Below, in pieces: positions 31,528 through 40,618 of a DNA stretch of 42,455 nt; positions within the stretch are counted from its first letter, which is position 1; every line of letters begins with the position of its first letter. Both the position numbers and the translations under genes were made by a program. This DNA is from an uncultured Collinsella sp. (lineage in GTDB: Bacteria > Actinomycetota > Coriobacteriia > Coriobacteriales > Coriobacteriaceae), in contig CABURR010000012.1 of NCBI GenBank assembly GCA_902493985.1, positions 1 through 42,455 on the forward strand. Direction: 5' to 3'. A model generated the notes under the pieces. That model did no database searches and was not told the origin of the DNA. It saw nothing but the letters and a program-made list of their open reading frames with translations.

Positions 31528-34170
31528 CTACAGCGCGCCGGAACCGGCTTGCATCATGCCGCCGGGGCCCGAGGTCACGCCGCCGCTCACGGGCGCGGCG
31601 TTGCCGGTGTGCGGTGCCGCCGGAGCGGTATCGCCACCGAGCGTGCCCGCCGGACGCGGTGCCGGGATCTCGCCCGTGCCGTGGCTAAAGACAAACTTGC
31701 CATCGGCCACGTCGCACAGGACGGTATCGCCCTCGCCCCACTCGCCGGCCAGAAGCTCCTCGGACAGCGGGTCCTCGATGAGCTTTTGAATAGCACGGCG
31801 CAGCGGACGCGCACCGTTGGTGAGGTCGGTGCCCTCGGCCACGATCTTGTCATAGGCCGCATCGGTGAGCTTGATGTTCATGCCGTTGGCAATCAAACGC
31901 TGACGCAGGTCGTCCACCAGCAGGTGCGCGATCTTGGTGAGATTCTCGCCCGAGAGCTTCTGGAACACCACAATGTCGTCGATACGGTTGAGCAGCTCGG
32001 GGCGGAACAGGCGCTTGAGCTCGCCCATCGCGCGACCACGGATCTCACTCGACGTGAGACCCTGCTCGCCGGTGGTGCCAAAGCCAACGCTCGCATCCTG
32101 CGCAATCTCGCGGGCGCCCACGTTGGACGTCATGATGATCACCGTATTGCGGAAGTCGACCGTCTTGCCCTGGCTATCGGTCAGGCGGCCCTCCTCCAGC
32201 ACCTGCAGCAGGATATTGAAGATGTCGGGGTGCGCCTTCTCGATCTCGTCGAACAGCACGACCGAGTACGGGTGACGGCGAACGGCCTTGGTGAGCTGGC
32301 CGCCCTCGTCGTGGCCCACGTAACCCGGAGGGCTACCGATGAGCTTGGAGACCTCGAACTCACTGCCAAACTCCGACATATCGAAGCTGATGAGCGCGTC
32401 CTTGCTGCCAAAGAGATACTCGGCGAGCGTCTTGGCGAGCTCGGTTTTGCCCGTGCCGGTGGGGCCCAGGAAGATAAAGCTGCCGCCGGGGCGACGCGGG
32501 TCCTTGAGCGGCGAGCGGCTGCGGCGCACGGCCTTGGCAACGGCCTCGACGGCCTCGTCCTGACCGATGATGCGCGTCTTGAGCACGCTTTCGGCCTGCA
32601 GCAGGCGGCGGCTCTCGCTCTCGGTGAGCGAGGACACCGGCACGCCCGAGGTCACGGACACGATGTCGGCAATCTGGGAGACATCGATGGTGAGCGGGCT
32701 GGCGTCGAGCTCGGCCGTCCAGGCAGCCTTGGCCTCGGCGAGCTCAATCTCGGCAGCCTTTTGCTGCTCGGTGATCTCGGCGGCCTTGTTCATGTCGTCG
32801 CTCTCGGTGGCCTCCTGCGCGGCGGCCTTAAGCTCCTCCACGCGATGCTCGGCCTCGCGCACCGGCTCGGGCGCGCGGTTGGCGGCGATGCGGGCGCGGG
32901 CGCCGGCCTCGTCAATGAGGTCGATGGCCTTATCGGGCAGGAAGCGATCCTGGATGTAGCGGTCGGAGAGGTTCGCGGCGGCCTCGATAGCACCCTGCGT
33001 ATAGCGCACATGGTGGTGCTCCTCGTAGCGCGGCTTGAGCGCGGTCAGGATCTTGACCGTGTCCTCGACGCTCGGCTCCTCGACATCGATGGTCTGGAAG
33101 CGACGCTCGAAGGCCGGGTCCTTGGTGAGGTACTTGCGGAATTCCTCGGCCGTGGTGGCGCCGATAATCTGGAAGGCACCGCGCGCGAGCACGGGCTTGA
33201 GCATGGAGCTCGCGTCGATGGAGCCCTCGGCAGAGCCGGCACCGATGATGGTGTGCATCTCGTCAATAAACAGGATGACGTCGTCAGCTTCGGTGGCCTC
33301 CTGGATCACGTTCTTGAGGCGCTCCTCAAACTCACCGCGATACTTGGCGCCCGCAACGAGGCCCGGCAGGTCGAGCGTCCAGATGTTCTGGTTCATAAGG
33401 TTCTCGGGCACGTTGCCAGCTGCAATCTGCTGAGCCAGACCCTCGACGATGGCCGTCTTGCCCACGCCGGGGTCGCCCAGAATGAGCGGGTTGTTCTTGG
33501 TGCGACGCGAAAGGATCTCCATCATACGCTGGACTTCCTTTTCGCGACCAATTACAGGGTCGAGCTCGCCGTCGCGCGCCTTCTGCGTAAGGTTGGTGGC
33601 GAACTGCTTAAGCGTATCGGTGCCGCTCCCCTTTTGCTGCGACGCGTCCGAGCCGCTAAAGAACGGCAGGCCCGCACCGGGACGCCCGGCACCGGCGCCG
33701 GCGAGCGGACGCTTCTTGTCCTGGTCCTTGGCGGTAAGTTTCTCGATAGCCTTTTTGATGGAGGCGGACGACACACCCAGGCGCATGAGGATGTCCATGG
33801 CCATGCCGTTACCCTCTTCGACGATGCCAATCAGCAAGTGCTCGGTCGACACGTAGGTCTGGTTGTTCTCACGTGCCACGCGGAAGGAGCGCTCCATCAC
33901 GCTAATGACGAGCGGCGTAAAGGCAAGCTTGGCAGCCTCGGTCTCCTCGCTGGGCTCGGGAACCGTGGTCTGGACCTCCTTGAGAGTGTCCATGATGTCG
34001 TCGTAGGAGATATCAAGCGAGCGCAGCGCCTCGGCAGCGATGCCCTCGTCCTCCTTGGCGAGTGCGAGCAGCAGGTGCTCGGTGCCCACCTTATTTGAGT
34101 GCAGATCGAGCGCCTCCTGTTTGGCCATCGACATGACCTTGCGCGCTCGATCGGTAAATCTATCTAACAT
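31528..34170 (-). CDS. clpC: ATP-dependent Clp unfoldase ClpC
   Basis: The 880-aa AAA+ unfoldase has a duplicated Clp-N domain (residues 1-145: MLDRFTDRARKVMSMAKQEA, then VMERSFRVARENNQTYVSTEHLL). AAA1 has Walker A GDPGVGKT (about 232), then a middle domain with a coiled-coil stretch (EELKAAAQEATESDDMNKAAE). AAA2 has Walker A GPTGTGKT (about 569) and Walker B VVLFDEIEKAHPD. The C-terminal tail is Gly/Pro/Ala-rich. It feeds proteins to ClpP. I start at ATG 34170, with AAGGAAA before it, in place of a longer frame. No CtsR or ClgR-like site was recognised in the upstream 190 bp, but the search was by eye. Confidence 0.95.
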   Translation of the reverse strand: MLDRFTDRARKVMSMAKQEALDLHSNKVGTEHLLLALAKEDEGIAAEALRSLDISYDDIMDTLKEVQTTVPEPSEETEAAKLAFTPLVISVMERSFRVARENNQTYVSTEHLLIGIVEEGNGMAMDILMRLGVSSASIKKAIEKLTAKDQDKKRPLAGAGAGRPGAGLPFFSGSDASQQKGSGTDTLKQFATNLTQKARDGELDPVIGREKEVQRMMEILSRRTKNNPLILGDPGVGKTAIVEGLAQQIAAGNVPENLMNQNIWTLDLPGLVAGAKYRGEFEERLKNVIQEATEADDVILFIDEMHTIIGAGSAEGSIDASSMLKPVLARGAFQIIGATTAEEFRKYLTKDPAFERRFQTIDVEEPSVEDTVKILTALKPRYEEHHHVRYTQGAIEAAANLSDRYIQDRFLPDKAIDLIDEAGARARIAANRAPEPVREAEHRVEELKAAAQEATESDDMNKAAEITEQQKAAEIELAEAKAAWTAELDASPLTIDVSQIADIVSVTSGVPVSSLTESESRRLLQAESVLKTRIIGQDEAVEAVAKAVRRSRSPLKDPRRPGGSFIFLGPTGTGKTELAKTLAEYLFGSKDALISFDMSEFGSEFEVSKLIGSPPGYVGHDEGGQLTKAVRRHPYSVVLFDEIEKAHPDIFNILLQVLEEGRLTDSQGKTVDFRNTVIIMTSNVGAREIAQDASVGFGTTGEQGLTSSEIRGRAMGELKRLFRPELLNRIDDIVVFQKLSGENLTKIAHLLVDDLRQRLIANGMNIKLTDAAYDKIVAEGTDLTNGARPLRRAIQKLIEDPLSEELLAGEWGEGDTVLCDVADGKFVFSHGTGEIPAPRPAGTLGGDTAPAAPHTGNAAPVSGGVTSGPGGMMQAGSGAL

Positions 34171-34362
34171 GCTCGTTTCCTTACATGAGTTCATCGAAAT
34201 CAAAACGCCCGCCCGTCGGCGGCGCTTTTGTCTCTTTACCCACAGGTTGTCTATGTTAACAGCTGGAGGAATATCTATAAACCCGGCTCACATGAATGCA
34301 GGTTATGACCGCATCGCGGGACTCACCGCGCGATGCGCGACAGGCGCCCCGCAAGAGAAACC

Positions 34363-35052
34363 CTAGGCGTCTTTCACCACGTCGGGACTCGTCGCACGCG
34401 ATGCGCGATAGGCATCGGCCTCCTTGGAGACGCGTTCGAGCAGCTCGGATGTATCGACGCCCTCGACTTGCGCGACCGTTTCCACCGTCTGCATGGCGAC
34501 CGCCCTCAGGTACGCGCACGCGCTGTCCCCCGGCTGCTCGAGGTCTATCTCCTCGCCGCCCTCCCGGGCAAAGCCGACCGCCATCACAAAGCCCATGATG
34601 CCCGAGACCAGAAAGCCCACCGCAAAGCTCGAATCTGCCTTGAGCTCTTCTCCGTCGGGGTGGACGATCTCTCTCACGCGGTCGATGATGATCGTATGGA
34701 TGCCCTGCACGACCTGCTCGGCGGCACCCGCCCTCATGGTGATGACGATGCGCCGCAGCAGGCAGCGGACGTCGCGCCGGTCGAACGCCGAAAGGTCGCC
34801 CTCGCTCGAAAAATGCCAGAGGGCATCGGTGATGAGCTCGTTATCCTGCAGCAGCTGGGCTATGGCGATGGCGACGAGTTCATCGAAATCGTGAAAATAG
34901 TAGTAAAACGTTCCGCGATTGCACTGGGCGGCGCGGGTCACCTCGCCAACCGACAGCTCGAAGATGCTGTTGTTCTCGATGAGCTCCCAAAACGCCTCGA
35001 TGATACGGGTGCGTGCATCGGGCGCATCGGCGTCCTTACGCGGTCTCGCCAT
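34363..35052 (-). CDS. TetR-family transcriptional regulator
   Basis: The 229-aa protein has the TetR HTH near residues 10-55 (TRIIEAFWELIENNSIFELSVGEVTRAA then NRGTFYYYFHDFDEL). The ligand domain is helical and not recognisable. The gene overlaps the 3' end of the activase gene on the same strand by 17 nt, so it is co-transcribed with it. It probably binds the perfect palindrome at the operon promoter (39525-39545). The start could also be a GTG at 35061. Confidence 0.9.
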   Translation of the reverse strand: MARPRKDADAPDARTRIIEAFWELIENNSIFELSVGEVTRAAQCNRGTFYYYFHDFDELVAIAIAQLLQDNELITDALWHFSSEGDLSAFDRRDVRCLLRRIVITMRAGAAEQVVQGIHTIIIDRVREIVHPDGEELKADSSFAVGFLVSGIMGFVMAVGFAREGGEEIDLEQPGDSACAYLRAVAMQTVETVAQVEGVDTSELLERVSKEADAYRASRATSPDVVKDA

Positions 35053-38000
35053 GCGCCTCACCGCACCCCTGCGCCTTGGAGTTCATGATGAGCATCTGAA
35101 GACGGTTCTCCACGTTGGCGAAGCTCACGTCGGGATCGTAGTCGAGCGGCAGGAACTGCGCCGTGGGATACTGCTCCTTGAGCGCATGGATGAGCCCGCG
35201 CCCCACGACATGGTTGGGCAGACACCCGAACGGCTGCAGGATCACGAAGTTGCGGCAGCCGCGCTTGGCGTGCTCGAGAATCTCCGCCGGAATCAGCACG
35301 CCCTCGCCCGCATCGAACGTATGGTGCAGGATCTTATCGCTCGCGCGCACGAGCTCGGGCATGCGCGTCGGCGGCTCGTAGAGCGGGCTCGCCGCGCCCA
35401 GGCGGTCGCAACGGTCGTGCGCGAGCTCGAACAGGTTGTCCGCCGTGGCGTACCAGGCCTTTTCGGGCAGCGACAGGTCGACGTGGAACTCGCGCGACTG
35501 CGCATGCTTGTAGAAATAGGTCTTGCGGATCACGTCGGTCATGCGCGCCTCGATGACCTCGAGCCCGTTGTCCTCGAGGTAGCGCTCGATCTCGTGGTTG
35601 GCGCCGAGATGGAAATTGAGCAGGTACTCGCCCACGATGAGAACGGTCGGATGCGGGTTCGAGCGGTCGTACGGAACGGCGTCCATGATCGCAAGCGCGC
35701 GTTTGAAGCCCGTCGCCTGGCCTCTCAGCCCGGAGCGCTCCATGCCCTCGATAACCTCATCGAGCGCGCGGTCGAACGCAGCGTCCGCCGCGCCCTTCTC
35801 GAGCTCGTAGGGACGGATGCGCCTAAGCATGGCCTCGAGGGCATCGATCATGGGAAGACCGTAGGCGATCTGGATGCTCGGGCCAAGGCCGAGCTTGAAG
35901 CCCGGATGCGCATTGTGGGCATCGACGTCGTCGTTGGTGAGCACCGGGACATAGTCGTATCCCGCGTCGTCGAGCGCGCGGCGCAGCAGGGGCATGTAGT
36001 GCGTCAGGCGGCAGTCGCCGATATACTTGCCAGTCACCACGGCGACGTCGTGCGGGTCGTACTTACCGCTCTCGAGTGCCGCGAGCGCCTCGCCGATCAC
36101 GATTTGCGCGGGGAAGCAGATGTCGTTGTGCACATAGCGTTTGCCCAGGCGGATGGCATCCTCGCGCCCGATATCAAGGGCCTCGGCGCGCACGCCCTGA
36201 TTGCGCATCGCCGCGGTCATGAGCCTGCAGAACGCATGGGAGGTGTTGGGGACCAGCGCGATCTTGTCGTGCCGGTCGCGCTTGGTGTACTTGACCTTAT
36301 ACGGGTCGTCGAGCGGATGGACCGCGTGCACCCGGGCGCCCTCGGCACGCTCCTCCGCGCGACGACGGTTGACCGACTCGATAAACGAACGCACGCGAAT
36401 GCCCATGGGACCGGCGACGTCGCTCTCATCGAGCTTGATCATCATCGGAACCTTGGAGCCCATCTCGCCCATCATGCGCGCGATCTCGTCGGTGAGATAC
36501 GCATCGTGGCCGCAGCCGAAGCTGCCCATCTGCACGAGCTCGAGCTCGGGCGTCGATGCGACGATGACCGCGCACGACAGCATGCGCGCATGGTAGTTGT
36601 TCACGATGTCGATGCGGCTGTTGGAAAGATCGACGTTGCAGACCCCCGGCACCGCATCGGGCGTCAGCACGGGGATGCCGCGCTCAGAGAAGAGCTTGGG
36701 CAGCCCGTGGTTGACCAGCGGGTCGTTGTGGTACGGGCGCGAAGCGATCACCACCGCGTAGCCGCCGTCCTCGTGCACGTTCTCGAGCACCTGCCTGCCG
36801 CGCAGCTGCAGCTGGTTCTCAAACGTCTCCTGCGCGCGGTCCGCCTGCTCGGTCGCCTTGGCAACCAGGTCGGCATCGATATCGAAGGTCTCCTTGCACC
36901 ACGCCTTGAGCTGGCGGTTTCGGTCGCCCTCGTCGTACCAGTGGAACAGCGGCGTATCGAACGGAACGCCGAAACGCTCCTCCGGGTTATCGGAATTGCG
37001 CATCACGTAGGGGTATCCCTTTACGACGGCGCACATCCACTCGCTGGTAGAGGCGGTGTTTTCGGTGGGCACCGTCGTGATGATGGGCATGAAGATGCGG
37101 TCGACGCCGGCGTCGACGAGATTGCGGATGTGCCCGTGGACGAGCTTGGCCGGGAAGCACACGGTGTCGGATGTGACGTGCGCCAGACCGCGCTCGTACA
37201 TCGCCTTGGTGCTGCGTCCCGAGACGCGCACCTTAAAGCCGAGCGTGCTGAAGAACGTCGACCAGAACGGCATGGTGTCCCAGAACTCGAGCACACGGGG
37301 AATGCCGATCGTGACATCGCGCCCCCCGCTGACGGGAACCGTGGGGTACGACTCGAACAGCAGCTTCTCGCGGTCGACAAAGAGATTGGGGGCAGCCGCG
37401 GTCCGGTCGCGCCCCGTGCCGGGTGCCTGTGCCTCGCAAGCACCCTGCGGACGCAGCTCCTCCGCCGCGGGAACCTCGCGCACGAGCTCATCCCATGAGA
37501 TGGCGCCGCCGCGCGGGCAGCGATTGCCCGTGACGTAAAGCGAGCCGTCGCCAAATGCCACGACCGCGCGCCGGCAGCGGTTGTTGCACCGACGGCAGGT
37601 AACGCCGCCGAACTCGCGATGCTCGAAGCGCTCCACGGCATCGAGCCCGATAAACGACGTGCCGGCGTCGCCCTTGCGGCATTCCTCGCGCGCGAGCAGG
37701 GCGATACCGATAGCGCCCATCAGCCCCGGGTGGGGCGCACGCGTGACGGGTTTGCCCAGATACTGCTCGAATGCGCGCAGCACCGCGTCGTTTCGGAACG
37801 TGCCGCCCTGGACGACGACTTTGTAGCCCAGACGGTTGAGATTTGAAACGCGAATGACCTTGGTGAACACGTTCTCGATAATCGAACGGCAGAGACCGGC
37901 CATGATGTCGCCCGGACCCTTACCGCGCCGCTGCTCGGAAACGACGCTGCTGTTCATGAACACCGTGCAGCGGCTGCCGAGAACGGCGGGGGCTTTGGAC

Positions 38001-39475
38001 GAAAATGCCTCGGTCGCGATATCCTCAACGGCTATTCCGAGGTTTTTGGCAAAACCCTCGAGGAACGAGCCGCAGCCCGCAGAGCACGCCTCGTTGACGA
38101 CGATATCGGTCAGCACGCCGTGGTTGAGCCAGATGGCCTTCATATCCTGTCCGCCGATGTCGAGCACGAAGGTCGCATCGGGAACGCATGCGCACGCGGC
38201 GCGGGCGTGCGCGACCGTCTCGACCGTATGGTAGTCGGCGTGGAACGCGCGCGCGAAAAGCTCCTCGCCGTATCCCGTGGTGCCCACGGCATCGATCGCA
38301 AGCGTGACTCCCGCTGTCTCCCACCGGTTCTTCAAGCTGACAAGACCCTGTTGGGCGACGTCGAGCGGTCTGCCGTTATTAGACGCGTAGAACGAATCGA
38401 CAAGCTCACCCGCCTCATCGACCAGGGCGAACTTGGTCGTCGTGCTCCCCGAATCGATACCGAGCGCCACACGCACCGTCTCTCCGGGCGCATACGCATC
38501 CGGACCCTTTGCCGGCGTCTCTTTGCCATGGCGTGCCGTAAAATCCGCCTGCTCGGCAGGTGTGGCAAAAAAGGGCTGGGCAAGACGTCCCTCCCCGCTT
38601 GCGGGCGCGACCGTCTCGAGCTTATCCAGCCGGACAAAAGCGTCGGGAAGGTCGATCGGTTGGGACGATGCGAACATGTCGGTCAGCGACAGGGCGGCAC
38701 CGCGCGCGACCATGATCTGCGGATCGCGCGGGACGATAACCTGATCGTCCGATAGATTCAGTTGCTCCCGGAACACGCGGACCAGTGTGGGGTTGTAGGC
38801 GAGCGTACCGCCCTCGAAGATTACCGGCGGCTCGATGTCGATACCCTGGGCCAGACCGCCGATCGTTTGGCGGGCGACCGCGTGAAGCGCCGAAAGCGCC
38901 AGGTCGGTGGTAGGAATGCCCTCGTTGAGCAGCGGCTGGATATCGGTCTTTGCGTACACGCCGCAGCGGCCCGAGACCTCGTGGACGGTCGTTCCCCGGC
39001 TTGCGAGCTGCTCGAACTCGCCCGATTCGGTGCCGACCCCCATGAGCTTTGCCATCTCGTCGATAAATGCACCGGTACCGCCTGCGCACGAGCCGTTCAT
39101 GCGCATGTCGGCAACCTCGATGTCTCCCTTATCGTTGGTGCGGAAGAAGATCATCTTGGCGTCTTGGCCGCCCAGCTCGATGGCGCAGCGCGTCTGCGGA
39201 TAGAACCTGCTGATCGCGAGCGCGTTGGCGACCACCTCCTGAACGTACGAGGCGCCCAGCGCGGTCGCGATATCGCGCGCACCCGAGCCGGTCACCGCAA
39301 CGCGCAGTGACTCATGGGGAAAGCGCTCGGCGAGCTCGCCGAGCATGGCGCGCACGCTCGCTGTCTGACACGCCCCGTGGCGGCGATATCCCCACCACGC
39401 CTCGGTCATATCCTCGTGCATCGCGTAAACTTTGGTCGTCGTCGACCCTACGTCCAGTCCTACTAGCAACGCCAT
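35036..39475 (-). CDS. 2-hydroxyacyl-CoA dehydratase activase, two-domain giant form
   Basis: The 1479-aa protein joins two ASKHA ATPase (BcrAD/BadFG) domains. Domain 1 begins GLDVGSTTTKVYAM with MNGSCAGGTGAFID at about 130. Domain 2 begins GIDSGSTTTKFALV near 337 with NEACSAGCGSFLE near 460; the Cys residues there are the [4Fe-4S] ligands of the activator. Near 625-660 a Cys-rich region (CRRCNNRCRRA, GNRCPRGG) opens the DUF2229/HgdB-like part (HVTSDTVCFPAKLVHGHI, then a second HNDICFPAQIVIGE) that runs to the end. In fermenters HgdC-type activators drive ATP-dependent electron transfer to radical dehydratases. This fused form has an unknown partner. No dehydratase subunits are in the window. 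SD ACGGAG, ATG at 39475. Confidence 0.9.
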   Translation of the reverse strand: MALLVGLDVGSTTTKVYAMHEDMTEAWWGYRRHGACQTASVRAMLGELAERFPHESLRVAVTGSGARDIATALGASYVQEVVANALAISRFYPQTRCAIELGGQDAKMIFFRTNDKGDIEVADMRMNGSCAGGTGAFIDEMAKLMGVGTESGEFEQLASRGTTVHEVSGRCGVYAKTDIQPLLNEGIPTTDLALSALHAVARQTIGGLAQGIDIEPPVIFEGGTLAYNPTLVRVFREQLNLSDDQVIVPRDPQIMVARGAALSLTDMFASSQPIDLPDAFVRLDKLETVAPASGEGRLAQPFFATPAEQADFTARHGKETPAKGPDAYAPGETVRVALGIDSGSTTTKFALVDEAGELVDSFYASNNGRPLDVAQQGLVSLKNRWETAGVTLAIDAVGTTGYGEELFARAFHADYHTVETVAHARAACACVPDATFVLDIGGQDMKAIWLNHGVLTDIVVNEACSAGCGSFLEGFAKNLGIAVEDIATEAFSSKAPAVLGSRCTVFMNSSVVSEQRRGKGPGDIMAGLCRSIIENVFTKVIRVSNLNRLGYKVVVQGGTFRNDAVLRAFEQYLGKPVTRAPHPGLMGAIGIALLAREECRKGDAGTSFIGLDAVERFEHREFGGVTCRRCNNRCRRAVVAFGDGSLYVTGNRCPRGGAISWDELVREVPAAEELRPQGACEAQAPGTGRDRTAAAPNLFVDREKLLFESYPTVPVSGGRDVTIGIPRVLEFWDTMPFWSTFFSTLGFKVRVSGRSTKAMYERGLAHVTSDTVCFPAKLVHGHIRNLVDAGVDRIFMPIITTVPTENTASTSEWMCAVVKGYPYVMRNSDNPEERFGVPFDTPLFHWYDEGDRNRQLKAWCKETFDIDADLVAKATEQADRAQETFENQLQLRGRQVLENVHEDGGYAVVIASRPYHNDPLVNHGLPKLFSERGIPVLTPDAVPGVCNVDLSNSRIDIVNNYHARMLSCAVIVASTPELELVQMGSFGCGHDAYLTDEIARMMGEMGSKVPMMIKLDESDVAGPMGIRVRSFIESVNRRRAEERAEGARVHAVHPLDDPYKVKYTKRDRHDKIALVPNTSHAFCRLMTAAMRNQGVRAEALDIGREDAIRLGKRYVHNDICFPAQIVIGEALAALESGKYDPHDVAVVTGKYIGDCRLTHYMPLLRRALDDAGYDYVPVLTNDDVDAHNAHPGFKLGLGPSIQIAYGLPMIDALEAMLRRIRPYELEKGAADAAFDRALDEVIEGMERSGLRGQATGFKRALAIMDAVPYDRSNPHPTVLIVGEYLLNFHLGANHEIERYLEDNGLEVIEARMTDVIRKTYFYKHAQSREFHVDLSLPEKAWYATADNLFELAHDRCDRLGAASPLYEPPTRMPELVRASDKILHHTFDAGEGVLIPAEILEHAKRGCRNFVILQPFGCLPNHVVGRGLIHALKEQYPTAQFLPLDYDPDVSFANVENRLQMLIMNSKAQGCGEAHGETA

Positions 39476-39524
39476 AATGCTCCGTCTCTCGCATTTTTCC
39501 CGCTAGAGATATACCACTCTACGT

Positions 39525-39545
39525 AATACAACAGACTGTTGTATT
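39525..39545 (-). promoter_or_regulatory. Perfect palindromic operator for the TetR protein
   Basis: AATACAACAG is followed by one base and its exact reverse complement, giving a 10+1+10 dyad, 50 bp upstream of the activase start. A TATATC -10 box lies at about 39509-39514, so the dyad covers the -35 region. TetR proteins often bind such sites; the neighbouring TetR gene is the natural candidate. Confidence 0.75.
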
Positions 39546-39555
39546 TAAACTCCGT

Positions 39556-39590
39556 ATAAAAAGCGGCTGCCGAAACGCTTCAGCAGCCGC
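39556..39590 (-). terminator. Terminator of the DUF2798-type gene
   Basis: On the minus strand, GCGGCTGCTGAAGC pairs with GTTTCGGCAGCCGC, then TTTTTAT. It stands 10 bp upstream of the TetR operator, so it insulates the activase promoter. The 165 bp from here to the gene (39591-39756) contain no feature I could support. Confidence 0.85.
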
Positions 39591-39756
39591 CGAATGCACC
39601 AACAGATTGTTCTGCGCGCTAGCACGTCGGGCAACGGAGCAGCACGGGCCCTCCGGTCATGTGCACCGCTCACGCCCGCGATGTCGCCGAGAGAGCTATC
39701 CACGCTTAGGGCTCCAACCAAGCAAGTCGCCCGCGCTCAGCAGATCCCTAAGCGAG

Positions 39757-40305
39757 CTACTCGCACTCAGGAGCCATAGCCTGCTCCAAGAGCTCGGCAT
39801 GCTCCTCCTCGAAAACCGTCCCCACAGGGAAGGCGCGACGGAAGACGAAGCGGGAAATCGGACCGGCTACCAAAAGGTTCCACGGCAGCGCCATCACAAA
39901 ATTATGCGGGATGTTGATCATCCAGATCGCGGGCACGGAATACAGGTTCGCAAGGATGCCGCCGGGCATGTGCGTCAGACCCTCACAGGCACCGTACAGC
40001 GACATGATGATGACCATGGGAACGACCATGCAGGAGCTGACGGCGAGCGTCATGGCAAGTGGCGAGCTCTTGCCCGGCGTGACCAAGTACTTAAAGGCGA
40101 AACCCTTGGCGAGCGGGCTGGCGACGAACCAGTCGCAGCACATGGCAAAAATGTAGGCAACGGGGAAGCCGAGCCACGCAGTGGCAACGACCTCGCCGTT
40201 GATGGCCCCGTGCTGCAGGGCAACGTTGTAGATGCTCATCCAGAGCACCATGCAAAAGCACATGATAAAGGTGAACAGCAGGCTCTCTCGTTTGTTGATA
40301 GGCAT
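39757..40305 (-). CDS. DUF2798-type small membrane protein
   Basis: The 182-aa protein has four hydrophobic segments, in two pairs that look like an internal duplication: LLFTFIMCFCMVLWMSIYN plus ATAWLGFPVAYIFAMCCDWF, and LAMTLAVSSCMVVPMVIIMSLYG plus MINIPHNFVMALPWNLLVAGPISRFVF. This matches DUF2798-type proteins of unknown function. I chose ATG 40305 (MPINKRESLL) because membrane segment 1 follows it. AGGAA lies rather far (about 12 nt) upstream. A strong terminator stands in its leader. Confidence 0.75.
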   Translation of the reverse strand: MPINKRESLLFTFIMCFCMVLWMSIYNVALQHGAINGEVVATAWLGFPVAYIFAMCCDWFVASPLAKGFAFKYLVTPGKSSPLAMTLAVSSCMVVPMVIIMSLYGACEGLTHMPGGILANLYSVPAIWMINIPHNFVMALPWNLLVAGPISRFVFRRAFPVGTVFEEEHAELLEQAMAPECE

Positions 40306-40351
40306 AAAGGGCAGATTCCTCTCTGTGTTGTACCGCGGCGCCACGCAACAA

Positions 40352-40400
40352 AAACGGGCGGGCAAGATGGAGCTGTTGGAACTTCATCTCGCCCGCCCGT
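40352..40400 (-). terminator. Terminator hairpin in the leader of the DUF2798-type gene
   Basis: ACGGGCGGGCGAGATG pairs with CATCTTGCCCGCCCGT on the minus strand, using one G-U wobble, and ends TTTTGTT. It lies about 45 bp before the gene start and may attenuate it; no known riboswitch class is recognisable upstream. Confidence 0.78.
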
Positions 40401-40515
40401 GGTACGCGCGTCTGCGACTACTTATGTGGTGGAACCAGCCTAGCACGAAACGCATGCGCTTCGTAAGCGTTGAGTTTATGAAGATGCAGGGCACCGATAA
40501 TCCCCCGACCCCATA

Positions 40516-40582
40516 AGTTGCGGTGGAATACGGACTGTTTTGACCCTTTAAGCAGCAATTCAGTCCCTATTTCACCGCAACT
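40516..40582. repeat. Dispersed inverted repeat TTGCGGTGGAATA, copy 2
   Basis: AGTTGCGGTGGAATA plus CGGACTG (40516-40537) faces CAGTCCCTATTTCACCGCAACT (40561-40582), two mismatches in 22. The outer 15 bp match copy 1 at 853-920, while the inner arm and loop differ. Confidence 0.78.
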
Positions 40583-40618
40583 CATTTGGTGCAAAGTAAC
40601 CTGTCCCCCTTGTACCAA
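40583..40618 (-). terminator. GGGACAG-type hairpin fused to the ThrE stop
   Basis: On the minus strand, TTGGTACAAGG pairs with CTTTGCACCAA with one mismatch. The loop carries GGGACAGGTTA. It starts right after the TAA stop, but lacks a T-run. Confidence 0.6.

Noticed and set aside
31501..34098. 865-codon plus-strand frame opposite clpC
   Set aside because: Its composition is that of a shadow of clpC, with no motifs, and clpC has all AAA+ motifs in frame.
34919..37498. 859-codon plus-strand frame opposite the activase
   Set aside because: This is a GC shadow; the opposite strand encodes a recognisable fused activase.
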